Source of the DNA: Bradyrhizobiaceae bacterium
GTDB taxonomy: Bacteria; Pseudomonadota; Alphaproteobacteria; Rhizobiales; Xanthobacteraceae
Direction of reading: 5' to 3'
DNA: 64,000 nucleotides
Assembly (NCBI GenBank): GCA_020853885.1
Contig: JADYXZ010000014.1
Coordinates: forward strand, 62,001 to 126,000
Shown: positions 9,384-16,384 of the stretch, one piece after another
Numbering within the stretch: position 1 is the stretch's first letter
How the letters are laid out: each line of letters starts with the position of its first letter
Notes under the pieces: generated by a model
What the model was told of the DNA's origin: nothing
What the model saw: only the letters and a program-made list of their open reading frames with translations
Database searches by the model: none
Program-made: the position numbers and the translations under genes

Positions 9384-9932
9384 TCAGCGCGATTTGTCGG
9401 CGATCGCGGCACGCATGGCGGGATCCGGCCCGATGTCTTCCGCCCGCTCGATCGACAGCTCGGCGGCAAGCCGGTTGCGCGCGCGGTTGACGCGGCTCTT
9501 GATGGTGCCGACCGCGCAGCCGCAGATATTTGCCGCTTCCTCATAGGAGAAGCCGGACGCGCCCACCAGGATCAGCGCCTCGCGCTGGTCCTGCGGCAGC
9601 TTCGCCAGCGCCATCCGCATCTCCTTGAACTCCAGCTTGTCGTCCTGCTCGGGGTGCGCGACGAGGTTGTCGGAATAGCGCCCGTCCACATCCTCCACTT
9701 CGCGCTTCCGCTTGCGGTACTCCGAGCGGAACAGGTTGCGCAGGATCGTGAACAGCCAGGCCTGCAGGTTCGTGCCCGGCTGGAATGAATCGATGTTCGC
9801 CAGCGCACGCAACAAAGTTTCCTGCACGAGATCGTCGGCGCGGTCGACGTTCCCGCTCAGCGAGATCGCGAAAGCGCGCAGCTTTGGAATTGCGGCAAGG
9901 ATCTCATCCCGCAGCGAATCGTCGATCTTCAT
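9384..9932 (-). CDS. ecfG: EcfG-family RNA polymerase sigma factor (general stress)
   Basis: 182 aa ECF sigma factor. Region 2 is visible as AFAISLSGNVDRADDLVQET (about residues 17-36) with FQPGTNLQAWLFTILRN (region 2.4), and region 4 as LPQDQREALILVGASGFSYE plus helix-turn-helix ANICGCAVGTIKSRVNRAR. These are characteristic EcfG signatures. It directs transcription of the general stress regulon from GGAAC-N16/17-CGTT promoters, is held inactive by NepR, and is released when phosphorylated PhyR captures NepR. Its ATG overlaps the nepR stop by 4 bp, and phyR is divergent, the standard Rhizobiales arrangement. Very likely autoregulated through the promoter at 10208-10232. Confidence 0.95.
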   Translation of the reverse strand: MKIDDSLRDEILAAIPKLRAFAISLSGNVDRADDLVQETLLRALANIDSFQPGTNLQAWLFTILRNLFRSEYRKRKREVEDVDGRYSDNLVAHPEQDDKLEFKEMRMALAKLPQDQREALILVGASGFSYEEAANICGCAVGTIKSRVNRARNRLAAELSIERAEDIGPDPAMRAAIADKSR

Positions 9933-10144
9933 GACTGGGTTTCCCTGTCGTCGTCGCGTTGTTCGAGCTGCCGCAGCAACTCGGCAAAACGATCCGGCAC
10001 CCCCTGTCTGACAACCTCATCGTACATCGCCCGCAACTGCTGGCCGATCTTCACCTGGGTCTCTTTATCGAGCTTGCCCGACCGTTTTTCGGCCGCGCCC
10101 GGGCCTCCGGGGAGCATGGAATCCCGCCTGAACTTGCTGTTCAT
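9929..10144 (-). CDS. nepR: NepR anti-sigma factor
   Basis: 71 aa. KIGQQLRAMYDEVVRQGVPD (residues 32-51) followed by RFAELLRQLEQ is the conserved two-helix NepR core that wraps around EcfG or the sigma-like domain of PhyR. The disordered N-terminal arm (residues 1-25) is usual. It inhibits EcfG by direct binding until phospho-PhyR sequesters it. Start at 10144 follows GAGGG. It is first in a two-gene unit with ecfG, overlapping by ATGA, which keeps inhibitor and sigma factor levels matched. Confidence 0.95.
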   Translation of the reverse strand: MNSKFRRDSMLPGGPGAAEKRSGKLDKETQVKIGQQLRAMYDEVVRQGVPDRFAELLRQLEQRDDDRETQS

Positions 10145-10207
10145 CGTCTCAACCCTCGCGACCCTAAATCGGCAAAACGCCTTATTTCGGGAACTATTTT
10201 AATGAAT

Positions 10208-10232
10208 AACGATGGGGCGCAACCCGGGTTCC
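10208..10232 (-). promoter_or_regulatory. EcfG-type promoter of nepR-ecfG
   Basis: Minus-strand GGAAC (10232-10228), 16-base spacer, CGTT (10211-10208). It faces nepR, 64 bp from its ATG, and lies back to back with the phyR promoter: the two -35 elements are only 8 bp apart in a near-palindrome (10228-10245). Confidence 0.88.
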
Positions 10233-10240
10233 CTACCTAG

Positions 10241-10265
10241 GGAACTTTTTTTGCACCTGCGCGTT
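10241..10265 (+). promoter_or_regulatory. EcfG-type promoter of phyR
   Basis: GGAAC (10241-10245), 16-base spacer, CGTT (10262-10265). It is divergent from the nepR-ecfG promoter. A start around 10272 would leave a short leader before the proposed TTG start at 10306; the GTG at 10276 would then be nearly leaderless. Confidence 0.88.
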
Positions 10266-10305
10266 CCTGCGTCTTGTGGACCGGAAAGCCTATTGGGAGG
10301 GTACC

Positions 10306-11112
10306 TTGTCCAGATCGCAGACCGTTGCCCGGCATCTGCCTTTCCTACGCCGTTACGCGCGGGCGCTGAGCGGAAGCCAGAGCTCGGGCGACGCCTATGT
10401 GACGGCCGTATTGGAGGCCCTTTACGAGGACCCGGCCAGCCTGCCCGCGGGAGAAGAGCCCCGTCTCGGCCTCTACCGGGCGTTCACGAAAATTTGGAAT
10501 GCGGTGCCGCTGAACGGCGTCGCCGATCCGCTGCCGCCGCGACTGCCCGCCGAGCTGCGCATCGCCCGGCTCACGCCGCTGCCGCGCCAGGCATTCCTGC
10601 TGGTTTCCCTCGAGGGATTTTCCGAGGAGGAGGCTGCGAGCATCCTCGAGATCGGCGTGCAGGAACTGCGCGAGATGCTGGATACGGCCGGGCGCGAGCT
10701 TGCCGACGAGATCGCCACGAGCGTCCTCATCATCGAGGACGAGCCGTTGATCGCGATGGACATCGAAGGGCTGGTGGAGCGGCTCGGCCATGATGTCGTC
10801 GGCATCGCGCGCACGCACCGGGAAGCGATCGACCTTGCCGGCCGTCATCGGCCCGGCCTCATTCTCGCGGACATTCAACTCGCCGACGGCAGCTCCGGCC
10901 TCGATGCCGTAAACGAATTGCTGAAGGACTTCGAGGCGCCGGTCGTCTTCATCACCGCCTATCCGGAGCGCTTTCTCACCGGCGAACGGCCCGAGCCTGC
11001 GTTTCTGATTCCAAAACCGTATCAGCCGGCAACCGTGTCGGCCGTGATCAGCCAAGCGCTCTTTTTCGAACGCAAGGCGCATCGGCCGCCCGCGCAGCAC
11101 GCTTCGGTGTGA
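10306..11112 (+). CDS. phyR: PhyR anti-anti-sigma response regulator
   Basis: 268 aa from a TTG at 10306. This start is preferred over the in-frame GTG at 10276 because GGGAGGG (10295-10301) is ideally spaced and the product then begins MSRSQTVARHLPFLRRYARA, as PhyR proteins do. Residues 1-135 are the sigma-like domain (LPRQAFLLVSLEGFSEEEAA mimics region 4); residues 138-255 form a receiver with acidic pair IIEDE and phospho-acceptor Asp near 189 (LILADIQLADG). On phosphorylation the sigma-like domain binds NepR and frees EcfG. The cognate HWE-type kinase (PhyK) is not in the window. Confidence 0.95.
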   Translation: MSRSQTVARHLPFLRRYARALSGSQSSGDAYVTAVLEALYEDPASLPAGEEPRLGLYRAFTKIWNAVPLNGVADPLPPRLPAELRIARLTPLPRQAFLLVSLEGFSEEEAASILEIGVQELREMLDTAGRELADEIATSVLIIEDEPLIAMDIEGLVERLGHDVVGIARTHREAIDLAGRHRPGLILADIQLADGSSGLDAVNELLKDFEAPVVFITAYPERFLTGERPEPAFLIPKPYQPATVSAVISQALFFERKAHRPPAQHASV

Positions 11113-11176
11113 CCGGCTCCGGCGTGTACGCCGCGCCCGATGACTTGACCCGTCACGAGGCGCGGCGCCCTGCACT

Positions 11177-11377
11177 TTACTGCACGCGCTTCAGCCAGTC
11201 GTCGATCTGACGTTCGGCCTCGTCCTTGGCGATGCCATACCGCGTCTGCAAGCGGCCGGCCAATTCCTCGCGCTTTCCCTGTACGACATCGAGATCGTCG
11301 TTCGTGAGGTTGCCCCACTGCTGTTGCGCCTTGCCCTTGAACTGCTTCCAGTTGCCTTCGATCCGATCCCAGTTCAT
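11177..11377 (-). CDS. CsbD family stress protein
   Basis: 66 aa from the ATG at 11377 (AAAGGAG upstream). MNWDRIEGNWKQFKGKAQQQ followed by WGNLTNDDLDVVQGKREELAG is the complete CsbD-like domain, a small hydrophilic bacterial general stress protein whose molecular role is unsettled. It carries its own EcfG-type promoter 54 bp upstream (11431-11455), consistent with CsbD proteins being general-stress regulon members in other bacteria. It ends close to, and converges with, phyR. Confidence 0.92.
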   Translation of the reverse strand: MNWDRIEGNWKQFKGKAQQQWGNLTNDDLDVVQGKREELAGRLQTRYGIAKDEAERQIDDWLKRVQ

Positions 11378-11430
11378 CGGTCGCTCCTTTCGATTCAAAA
11401 TGGATGAATGTGGTCGCTCGCTGCCTGACA

Positions 11431-11455
11431 AACGCGCACCGCGACCGGGCGTTCC
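11431..11455 (-). promoter_or_regulatory. EcfG-type promoter of csbD-like gene
   Basis: Minus-strand GGAAC (11455-11451), 16-base spacer, CGTT (11434-11431), directed at the CsbD start codon 54 bp downstream. Confidence 0.85.
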
Positions 11456-11601
11456 GCATGGCGTCGAAAACAGACCGGGCGCAGCCGGAACATCGCGGCT
11501 GCGCCCGAAACGCCGGCTTCTCTAGGGGAGGGTCGAGACTAGTTGCCGGCTCTCTGCAAACGTGCCGGCGCCGCTGCGGTTCCATCATTCCCGACTCTGT
11601 C

Positions 11602-11626
11602 GGAACCGCGGCGAGCTCCGGGCGTT
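11602..11626 (+). promoter_or_regulatory. EcfG-type promoter of unknown exported protein gene
   Basis: GGAAC (11602-11606), 16-base spacer, CGTT (11623-11626), 48 bp ahead of the ATG at 11674. Confidence 0.82.
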
Positions 11627-11673
11627 TTCCGTGCGCACCAAGGACAGCGCGGATATCGCAGGCGGAGGCAGCA

Positions 11674-12201
11674 ATGCGTCGATCCGAGCATTTCTTGACC
11701 GCTATCATCGCGGCGACAACGTCATGTGCGTCGATCCTGGTCGTCGGCGTTCTGCTGTTCGGCGATCGAATGGCCGGCAGCCGTGCGGAGGAGACGCCGG
11801 CGACGACAACGCTGCAGGTCGATCGGACGGGAAAATCCGACGCGTTGCCGCGCGCCGAAAAATCCTTCGCGCGCACGCCGATCGCGACAGTCGAGGTGGT
11901 GGGCGTTCGCGACGCGTCGATCGTCTATCGCGACCGGAACGGAAATATTCTTTTCAAAACCGATCCTTTGGCGAACGTGACGGTCGTGGCGAAGAACGCA
12001 GAGCTTCCAGAATTGACGCTCCGCGACACGACCGCGAGCGACGTCGTGCGGCTGCAGCTGGAAGCAAAGCGTCCGAAGCCGTTATCGGGTTGCGAGTCGG
12101 CATTCGCGCGTCCGAGCCCGGATTTTCTCACGAACCGTTCGGATCGTTGTCTGGCAGTGCAGCAAGTTCCGGTCCGGCAGGCGCAGGCCGGGCTTCGCTG
12201 A
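11674..12201 (+). CDS. Unknown membrane-anchored or exported protein, stress regulon
   Basis: 175 aa from the ATG at 11674, with GGAGG at 11664-11668. Residues 8-30 form one hydrophobic segment (FLTAIIAATTSCASILVVGV), either an uncleaved anchor or a signal peptide; the rest is hydrophilic. The central part VEVVGVRDASIVYRDRNGNI resembles no family I can name. Two Cys in the C-terminal tail (GCESAF and DRCLAV) could form a disulfide, which fits a periplasmic or extracytoplasmic location. Codon use matches neighbours. The perfect EcfG-type promoter at 11602-11626 and the position inside the phyR region make it a likely general stress protein. Confidence 0.7.
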   Translation: MRRSEHFLTAIIAATTSCASILVVGVLLFGDRMAGSRAEETPATTTLQVDRTGKSDALPRAEKSFARTPIATVEVVGVRDASIVYRDRNGNILFKTDPLANVTVVAKNAELPELTLRDTTASDVVRLQLEAKRPKPLSGCESAFARPSPDFLTNRSDRCLAVQQVPVRQAQAGLR

Positions 12202-12269
12202 CGGCCGCCGGCGCGGGCATTCACGCAAATGATATCGCAGAGGGAACCGCCGGCGGCCGTCTGCGTTTT
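12201..12269 (+). terminator. Long-loop hairpin with T-tract, overlapping the next promoter
   Basis: ACGGCCGCCGGC (12201-12212) pairs perfectly with GCCGGCGGCCGT (12249-12260) and is followed by CTGCGTTTTTT. It could terminate the upstream gene. The right arm and T-run coincide with the spacer and -10 of the EcfG-type promoter at 12243-12267, so the two readings share the same bases. Confidence 0.5.
12243..12267 (+). promoter_or_regulatory. EcfG-type promoter of PRC-barrel gene
   Basis: GGAAC (12243-12247), 16-base spacer, CGTT (12264-12267), 66 bp upstream of the ATG at 12333. The CGTT is the beginning of a T-run that also serves a terminator-like hairpin, so this site is slightly less certain than the others. 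Confidence 0.75.
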
Positions 12270-12332
12270 TTCAGACGAGTGACGACGCTCGTTTCTACAG
12301 CGGATTCGCTCCTCAACAAGGGAGAGAGAAAG

Positions 12333-12863
12333 ATGCCGAAACGAATAGCATTGCTTGCTACCGCCGCGGCGCTGGCGATCACGCCGGCGCTGGCGCAGCA
12401 GTCCACCAGTCCCTCGCCGCAGCAGCCGGCGCCGCAGGCGCAGCAGCCGGCTCAACCGTCGGACATGAAGGCGGGTGCCGCGGAAAAGTTCGTCTCCGCG
12501 CAATCCACCGATGAATGGATGGGTTCGGACGTCATCGGCACGCGCGTCCGCGGCGGCGGCGACGAGAACATCGGCACGATCAGCGATCTGCTGATCGACA
12601 AGGACGGCAACGTGAAGGCCGTCGTGATCGGCGTCGGCGGATTCCTCGGAATCGGCCAGAAGAACGTCGCCGTGTCCTTCGACTCGCTCAAGCTTCAGCG
12701 CTCGTCCGAAGGCACCCAGGAAGCCCGGCTCAGCATGAGCAAGGCCGAGCTTGAGGGAGCGCCGGACTTCAAGGAATACGAACCGCCGCGTCCGGCGGCT
12801 TCGCGTCCGGGCGGCAGCCCCGGTGGGAGCCCGGGCGGAACGACGAAGCCCGGCGGGCTCTGA
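12333..12863 (+). CDS. PRC-barrel domain protein, exported
   Basis: 176 aa from the ATG at 12333 (GGGAGAGAG upstream). Signal peptide residues 1-21 (ending PALAQ), then a Gln/Pro-rich linker, then a PRC-barrel at about 60-130: DVIGTRVRGGGDENIGTISD, LLIDKDGNVKAVVIGVGGFL, IGQKNVAVSFDSL. The tail is Pro/Gly-rich with a repeated GGSP unit. Periplasmic PRC-barrel proteins of this layout are common in Rhizobiales and often stress-induced; the ligand is unknown. Promoter at 12243-12267 suggests EcfG control. Confidence 0.88.
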   Translation: MPKRIALLATAAALAITPALAQQSTSPSPQQPAPQAQQPAQPSDMKAGAAEKFVSAQSTDEWMGSDVIGTRVRGGGDENIGTISDLLIDKDGNVKAVVIGVGGFLGIGQKNVAVSFDSLKLQRSSEGTQEARLSMSKAELEGAPDFKEYEPPRPAASRPGGSPGGSPGGTTKPGGL

Positions 12864-12886
12864 TCGCGTTGATTTCGTAAAAGGAG

Positions 12887-12915
12887 GACGCCGCCACGAT
12901 GTGGCGGCGTCTTTT
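12887..12915. terminator. Rho-independent terminator
   Basis: GACGCCGCCAC / GTGGCGGCGTC, 11-bp perfect stem with a GAT loop, followed by TTTT. Located 24 bp after the PRC-barrel stop and facing a convergent gene, so it probably serves the plus strand and may act both ways. Confidence 0.9.
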
Positions 12916-13017
12916 CATTTGCAGGTAAACGTCACTTGACGTTGCAGGCGAACGAGTTGGAGAAGCCGCAATCCCTGATCGCCGGCGCGCTGATCTCGAT
13001 ATCCGGCTCGGTTGGCT

Positions 13018-14214
13018 TCAGCGCCCGCCCCGCAGGCGCTCGAGCAGCTCGGCGTCGGGATAGGAGTCGGCCGCAAGCCCGAGCTTCTTCTGCACGTCCT
13101 TCACCGCGACGCGTGTCTGCGCGCCGAGGATGCCGTCGATCTTGCCGACATTGTAGCCGCGCCGCGAAAGAATCTGCTGCAGCTCGCGGAGCTCGTTGTA
13201 GCCGAGCGAGGGAATCGCTTTCGCGTCGCCGCTCACCCGCGGCGCGCCCGCAAGCCGCGTCCCAAAATAGGCGGCCGTCGTCGCATAGACGAGCGACTGG
13301 TTCCACTCGAGATAGACCTTGAAGTTCGGATAGGCGAGGAACGCCGGGCCGTGCCGCCCCATCGGCAGCACCAGCGACGCCGGCAGGTTGTCGGACGGCA
13401 GCGAGCCGCTTGCCGCCCGCACGCCCCACGCTACCCACTGCGAGCGCGGGTGCTGAATCTCGAGATCGGCCTGGTCCCACGGCAAGTTCTGCGGCACGCG
13501 CACTTCCTGCAGCCACGGCTCGCCGCGCCGCCAGCCGAGCTTCTGCATGTAGTGCGCCGCCGACGCGAGTGCGTCGGCCGAGCTGCGGATGAGATCGCGC
13601 CGGCCGTCACCGTCGAAGTCCACCGCGTATTCGAAATAGTGCGTCGGCAGGAACTGCAGTTGCCCGAGCTCGCCCGCGAACGGACCGATCATGCTCTCCG
13701 GCGACTGGTCGCCGCGCTGGATGATCTTCAGCGAGGCGAGCAATTGCTCGCGGAAGAGCTCCGGCCGCCGGCAATCGAACGCGAGCGTCGTCACCGAACG
13801 CAGCGTCGGCATCTTGCCCATGAAGCCGCCGAAGTCCGTCTCCAGTCCCCAGAACGCGACGATCACCGGCCCCGGCACGCCGAACTGTTGCTCGATGCGC
13901 TGGAACAAGGCGGCATTCTGCTTCAGCCGTTGCGCGCCCTGCCCGAGCCGGTAGCCCTCGACCATGCGCCCGGAGAATTCGAGGAACGTCTGCGAGAAGA
14001 CCTTCTGTCCGCGGTCGCGCCGCACCACTTCCTGATCGAACTCCATGAACGGCGCAGCCGCATCGAGCGTCGCGCGCGACACGCCCTTGCTCAGCGCCTC
14101 CTGCTGGAAGTTCGCGAGCCAGCGGTCGAAATTGCCGCCGCACTGCTGCGCCGCCGCCTCACCCGCGAACAAGATCGCGGCTGCCGCGACCACCCCGAAC
14201 CGGCCGACTTTCAT
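13018..14214 (-). CDS. Lytic murein transglycosylase, MltB type, with PG-binding domain
   Basis: 398 aa from the ATG at 14214 (GAGG 8 nt upstream), giving a signal peptide ending GEAAA. The SLT_2 domain occupies residues 30-320: FWGLETDFGGFMGK holds the catalytic Glu, GELGQLQFLPTHYFEYAVDF and the aromatic substrate-binding segments follow. A PG_binding_1 domain is at 335-395 (LQQILSRRGYNVGKIDGILG). The enzyme cleaves the MurNAc-GlcNAc bond of peptidoglycan forming 1,6-anhydro products, in the periplasm. It is monocistronic, converging on the PRC-barrel gene. Alternative start at 14310 would lose the signal peptide position. Confidence 0.93.
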   Translation of the reverse strand: MKVGRFGVVAAAAILFAGEAAAQQCGGNFDRWLANFQQEALSKGVSRATLDAAAPFMEFDQEVVRRDRGQKVFSQTFLEFSGRMVEGYRLGQGAQRLKQNAALFQRIEQQFGVPGPVIVAFWGLETDFGGFMGKMPTLRSVTTLAFDCRRPELFREQLLASLKIIQRGDQSPESMIGPFAGELGQLQFLPTHYFEYAVDFDGDGRRDLIRSSADALASAAHYMQKLGWRRGEPWLQEVRVPQNLPWDQADLEIQHPRSQWVAWGVRAASGSLPSDNLPASLVLPMGRHGPAFLAYPNFKVYLEWNQSLVYATTAAYFGTRLAGAPRVSGDAKAIPSLGYNELRELQQILSRRGYNVGKIDGILGAQTRVAVKDVQKKLGLAADSYPDAELLERLRGGR

Positions 14215-14395
14215 TGCCAACGCCTCTTTTTTGCGCGCCCGCGCTCCGCCGAAGCGGCGCACCATAGAAGATGTTCCGAGGAGAAAATATGGTCTGTGCC
14301 CGCGCTCCATCCCACCCTCCGGCGAAGGTGGGAATCGAGGAAACGCCTGCTTGATCCGGCCAACCGGCTGGCGGCGCCCGTTCAGCCGTTCAGCA

Positions 14396-16063
14396 CTAGC
14401 GCCACTCGTCCACGGAAACGGTCGTGCGATAGGTCGCGCCCATCATCTGCCAGTAGCCGTTCGCTTCCCCGCCAACCACGATCACATTGATGTTGCGGAT
14501 GTCGAACGTCGGAATGAGCGCGTCGGCTGCGGCCTTCAGCTTCGACGCCATGGGCTCTTCGCCATAGGTCGCACGCGGATAGACGTAATTCTGCACGAGT
14601 TGGAGGTCCCAGTAGCGCCCGGCCGGCATTTGCGCGGTCTCGTGCAGCCACGCGATCAGCTTCTCCTTGGTGTCGAAGCCGCCGCGATCGATGAACTGGC
14701 GCGCCGTGATCGGATCGAGTAGCAACACCGGCGCCGTGATCGCATCGACGCCGGCCAGCATGTCGCGCACGTGCTCGCGCCAGTATTTCTCGCGCAGGCC
14801 GAGGCCGAAGGTGGTCGAGCGGCAGCCCCAGAAGATGCTGACGGTGCTGTCCTCCTTCTTGAACCCCTTCTGCACGTGGAACGGCGTCCACGGACTCCGC
14901 TCCTCGTTCTCGGCGAACGTGAGATTGTTGTACGTGTAGTTGTTGCCGAGCGAGCCCATGTAGGTCTCGCCGACAACCGAACCGCCCTGGCCGTTCTGCG
15001 ACAGGAACCCGTAGGCCCGTCCGATCGTCGCATTGGCGTGATTGTAGGGGCCGAGCGCGCCGACGCCGCAATTCATGCCGATCTCGTTCCGGATCGGGCC
15101 GTTCACCACCACCATCGCCGAGGCCGAGCTCGAGCTCGAGCTGCGCGCCGAGATATTGGAGGCGGCGAGCGCAAGAATGACCGGGAAATATTCCGGCCGC
15201 GCGCCGGCCATCACGGCATTGACCGCCACCTTCTCGACCGTCAGCTCCCACTCGCCGCGGTTGGCGGTCGCCTGCATGCGGCCGACGACCTTGTCGGGCG
15301 CGTGGCGCGTGTGCGCGAGCATTTCCGCCACGCGCTCCTCGGTCGGCAACACGACCGGCAGCGTGTCGGTCCAATGGCTCTCGAGGAAGAGGCGGTGCAG
15401 GTTCTCCTCGGTGTCGGGCCCGACGAGGCGCGGCGTGGAGCGGTCGGAGTCGACGGCGAGCGGCTGCGGCGCGCGGGTGAGCCCCTCGATCACCTCCTGC
15501 ATTACCGGTTGCCCGGTCAGCGGATTCTTGCCGTCGACATAAGCGCGCAGTTCGGCCTCGGACTTGCCCATCACCGGCTGCGGCACGAAGACGGCGGGCG
15601 CGTGCGGCAGCCCGCCCACCTTGGCGGTCGAGCGCACGACCTTGTCGAACCTGTCCGTATGCAGCGCGACCGTCGGAATGCCGTAGCGGGATTCCAGCAT
15701 GATCGCGTGCGTCGTGACGGCCGGCGCACAGGTGCTGCAATGCCCGACGCCGAGAATGGCCGCAGCACCGCTCGCTTTGATCTCTTCCCAGGTCTTGGGG
15801 TCGTCTTTTCCATAATAGCTTGAGAGCGAGACGAGCTTCGTCTTCACGCCCGGCATATGCTGGACGAACCAAGCCTGAACCTGCTTCAGGAGCTCGATGG
15901 AGTCGTCGAAACGGCAGTCGACGAGATAGATCGTCCTGCCGTCCAGGCTTTCGAGCCGATTGGCGAGAGACTTGCGCGTGACCTTCGGCGGATAGCCAAC
16001 CGGATTCAGCGCCGTGACCATCGCGCGATTCTTGATCCTGTCTTCCTTCTCGACGACGTTCAT
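14396..16063 (-). CDS. UGSC-family protein, Cys variant, with large C-terminal domain
   Basis: 555 aa from the ATG at 16063, where AGAGATG gives a weak ribosome site. Residues 35-165 resemble the UGSC-like domain, named from a Sec-Gly-Ser-Cys motif in selenoprotein members: here GVGHCSTCAP places Cys109 and Cys112 at those positions, followed by the typical THAIMLESRYGIPTVALHTD. No in-frame TGA occurs, so this is a cysteine form. Residues 220-555 form a second domain that I do not recognise, rich in conserved-looking Asn/Gly (NGPIRNEIGMNCGVGALGPY). A run SSSSSS at 308-313 is encoded by a GAGCTC hexamer repeat. A thiol redox or metal/organic cofactor role is plausible. It lies divergent from an ABC importer. 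Confidence 0.65.
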   Translation of the reverse strand: MNVVEKEDRIKNRAMVTALNPVGYPPKVTRKSLANRLESLDGRTIYLVDCRFDDSIELLKQVQAWFVQHMPGVKTKLVSLSSYYGKDDPKTWEEIKASGAAAILGVGHCSTCAPAVTTHAIMLESRYGIPTVALHTDRFDKVVRSTAKVGGLPHAPAVFVPQPVMGKSEAELRAYVDGKNPLTGQPVMQEVIEGLTRAPQPLAVDSDRSTPRLVGPDTEENLHRLFLESHWTDTLPVVLPTEERVAEMLAHTRHAPDKVVGRMQATANRGEWELTVEKVAVNAVMAGARPEYFPVILALAASNISARSSSSSSASAMVVVNGPIRNEIGMNCGVGALGPYNHANATIGRAYGFLSQNGQGGSVVGETYMGSLGNNYTYNNLTFAENEERSPWTPFHVQKGFKKEDSTVSIFWGCRSTTFGLGLREKYWREHVRDMLAGVDAITAPVLLLDPITARQFIDRGGFDTKEKLIAWLHETAQMPAGRYWDLQLVQNYVYPRATYGEEPMASKLKAAADALIPTFDIRNINVIVVGGEANGYWQMMGATYRTTVSVDEWR

Positions 16064-16384
16064 CGGGTCATCTCTATGGAGTGAGCGACAGGGGGACCGC
16101 GCGGCGCGCGGTTGCACAGCTTATCTGAGAGCAGGAAACCTAACATAGGTTGACGTTCGCGGAAAAGGAGCGCGCCGATGCCTGCCCGCTCGGAACATGG
16201 ACGTCGTCAGGCACGGCCACGCGAAACGGGCGCCTGCACGATTCTACCGGCGCGGCGCGTGCGTCGCGAAATTTCCGGGATCGGCATTTCCATGTATAAT
16301 TTTTTTTGACACGTTCGAGGCGCGAACAATCCGCGATACCGGCACGTGATCCGCAAAGCAATATTCCGAATGGGGAGGAAACCA
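16064..16384. other. Divergent intergenic region, UGSC gene / ABC importer
   Basis: 321 bp without a credible gene. It must hold promoters for both sides. An AT-rich patch contains TATAAT (16295-16300) and TTGACA (16306-16311) on the plus strand, but in the wrong order for one promoter. GGGGAGGAAACC immediately precedes the ABC binding-protein start and is a strong ribosome site. Confidence 0.4.

Noticed and set aside
10190-10214. A further GGAAC (10190-10194) as an extra EcfG promoter toward phyR
   Set aside because: There is no CGTT 16-17 bases downstream; the site at 10241-10265 is complete.
12932-13516. Minus-strand frame overlapping the transglycosylase 3' end, with a plausible-looking C-terminus
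   Set aside because: The transglycosylase already has a complete PG-binding domain ending at 13018; the alternative frame is Ala/Arg-rich and without signature, and no frameshift is needed.
16295-16311. TATAAT and TTGACA motifs as a sigma-70 promoter of the ABC importer
   Set aside because: The -10-like element precedes the -35-like element, so they cannot form one promoter in either strand as written.
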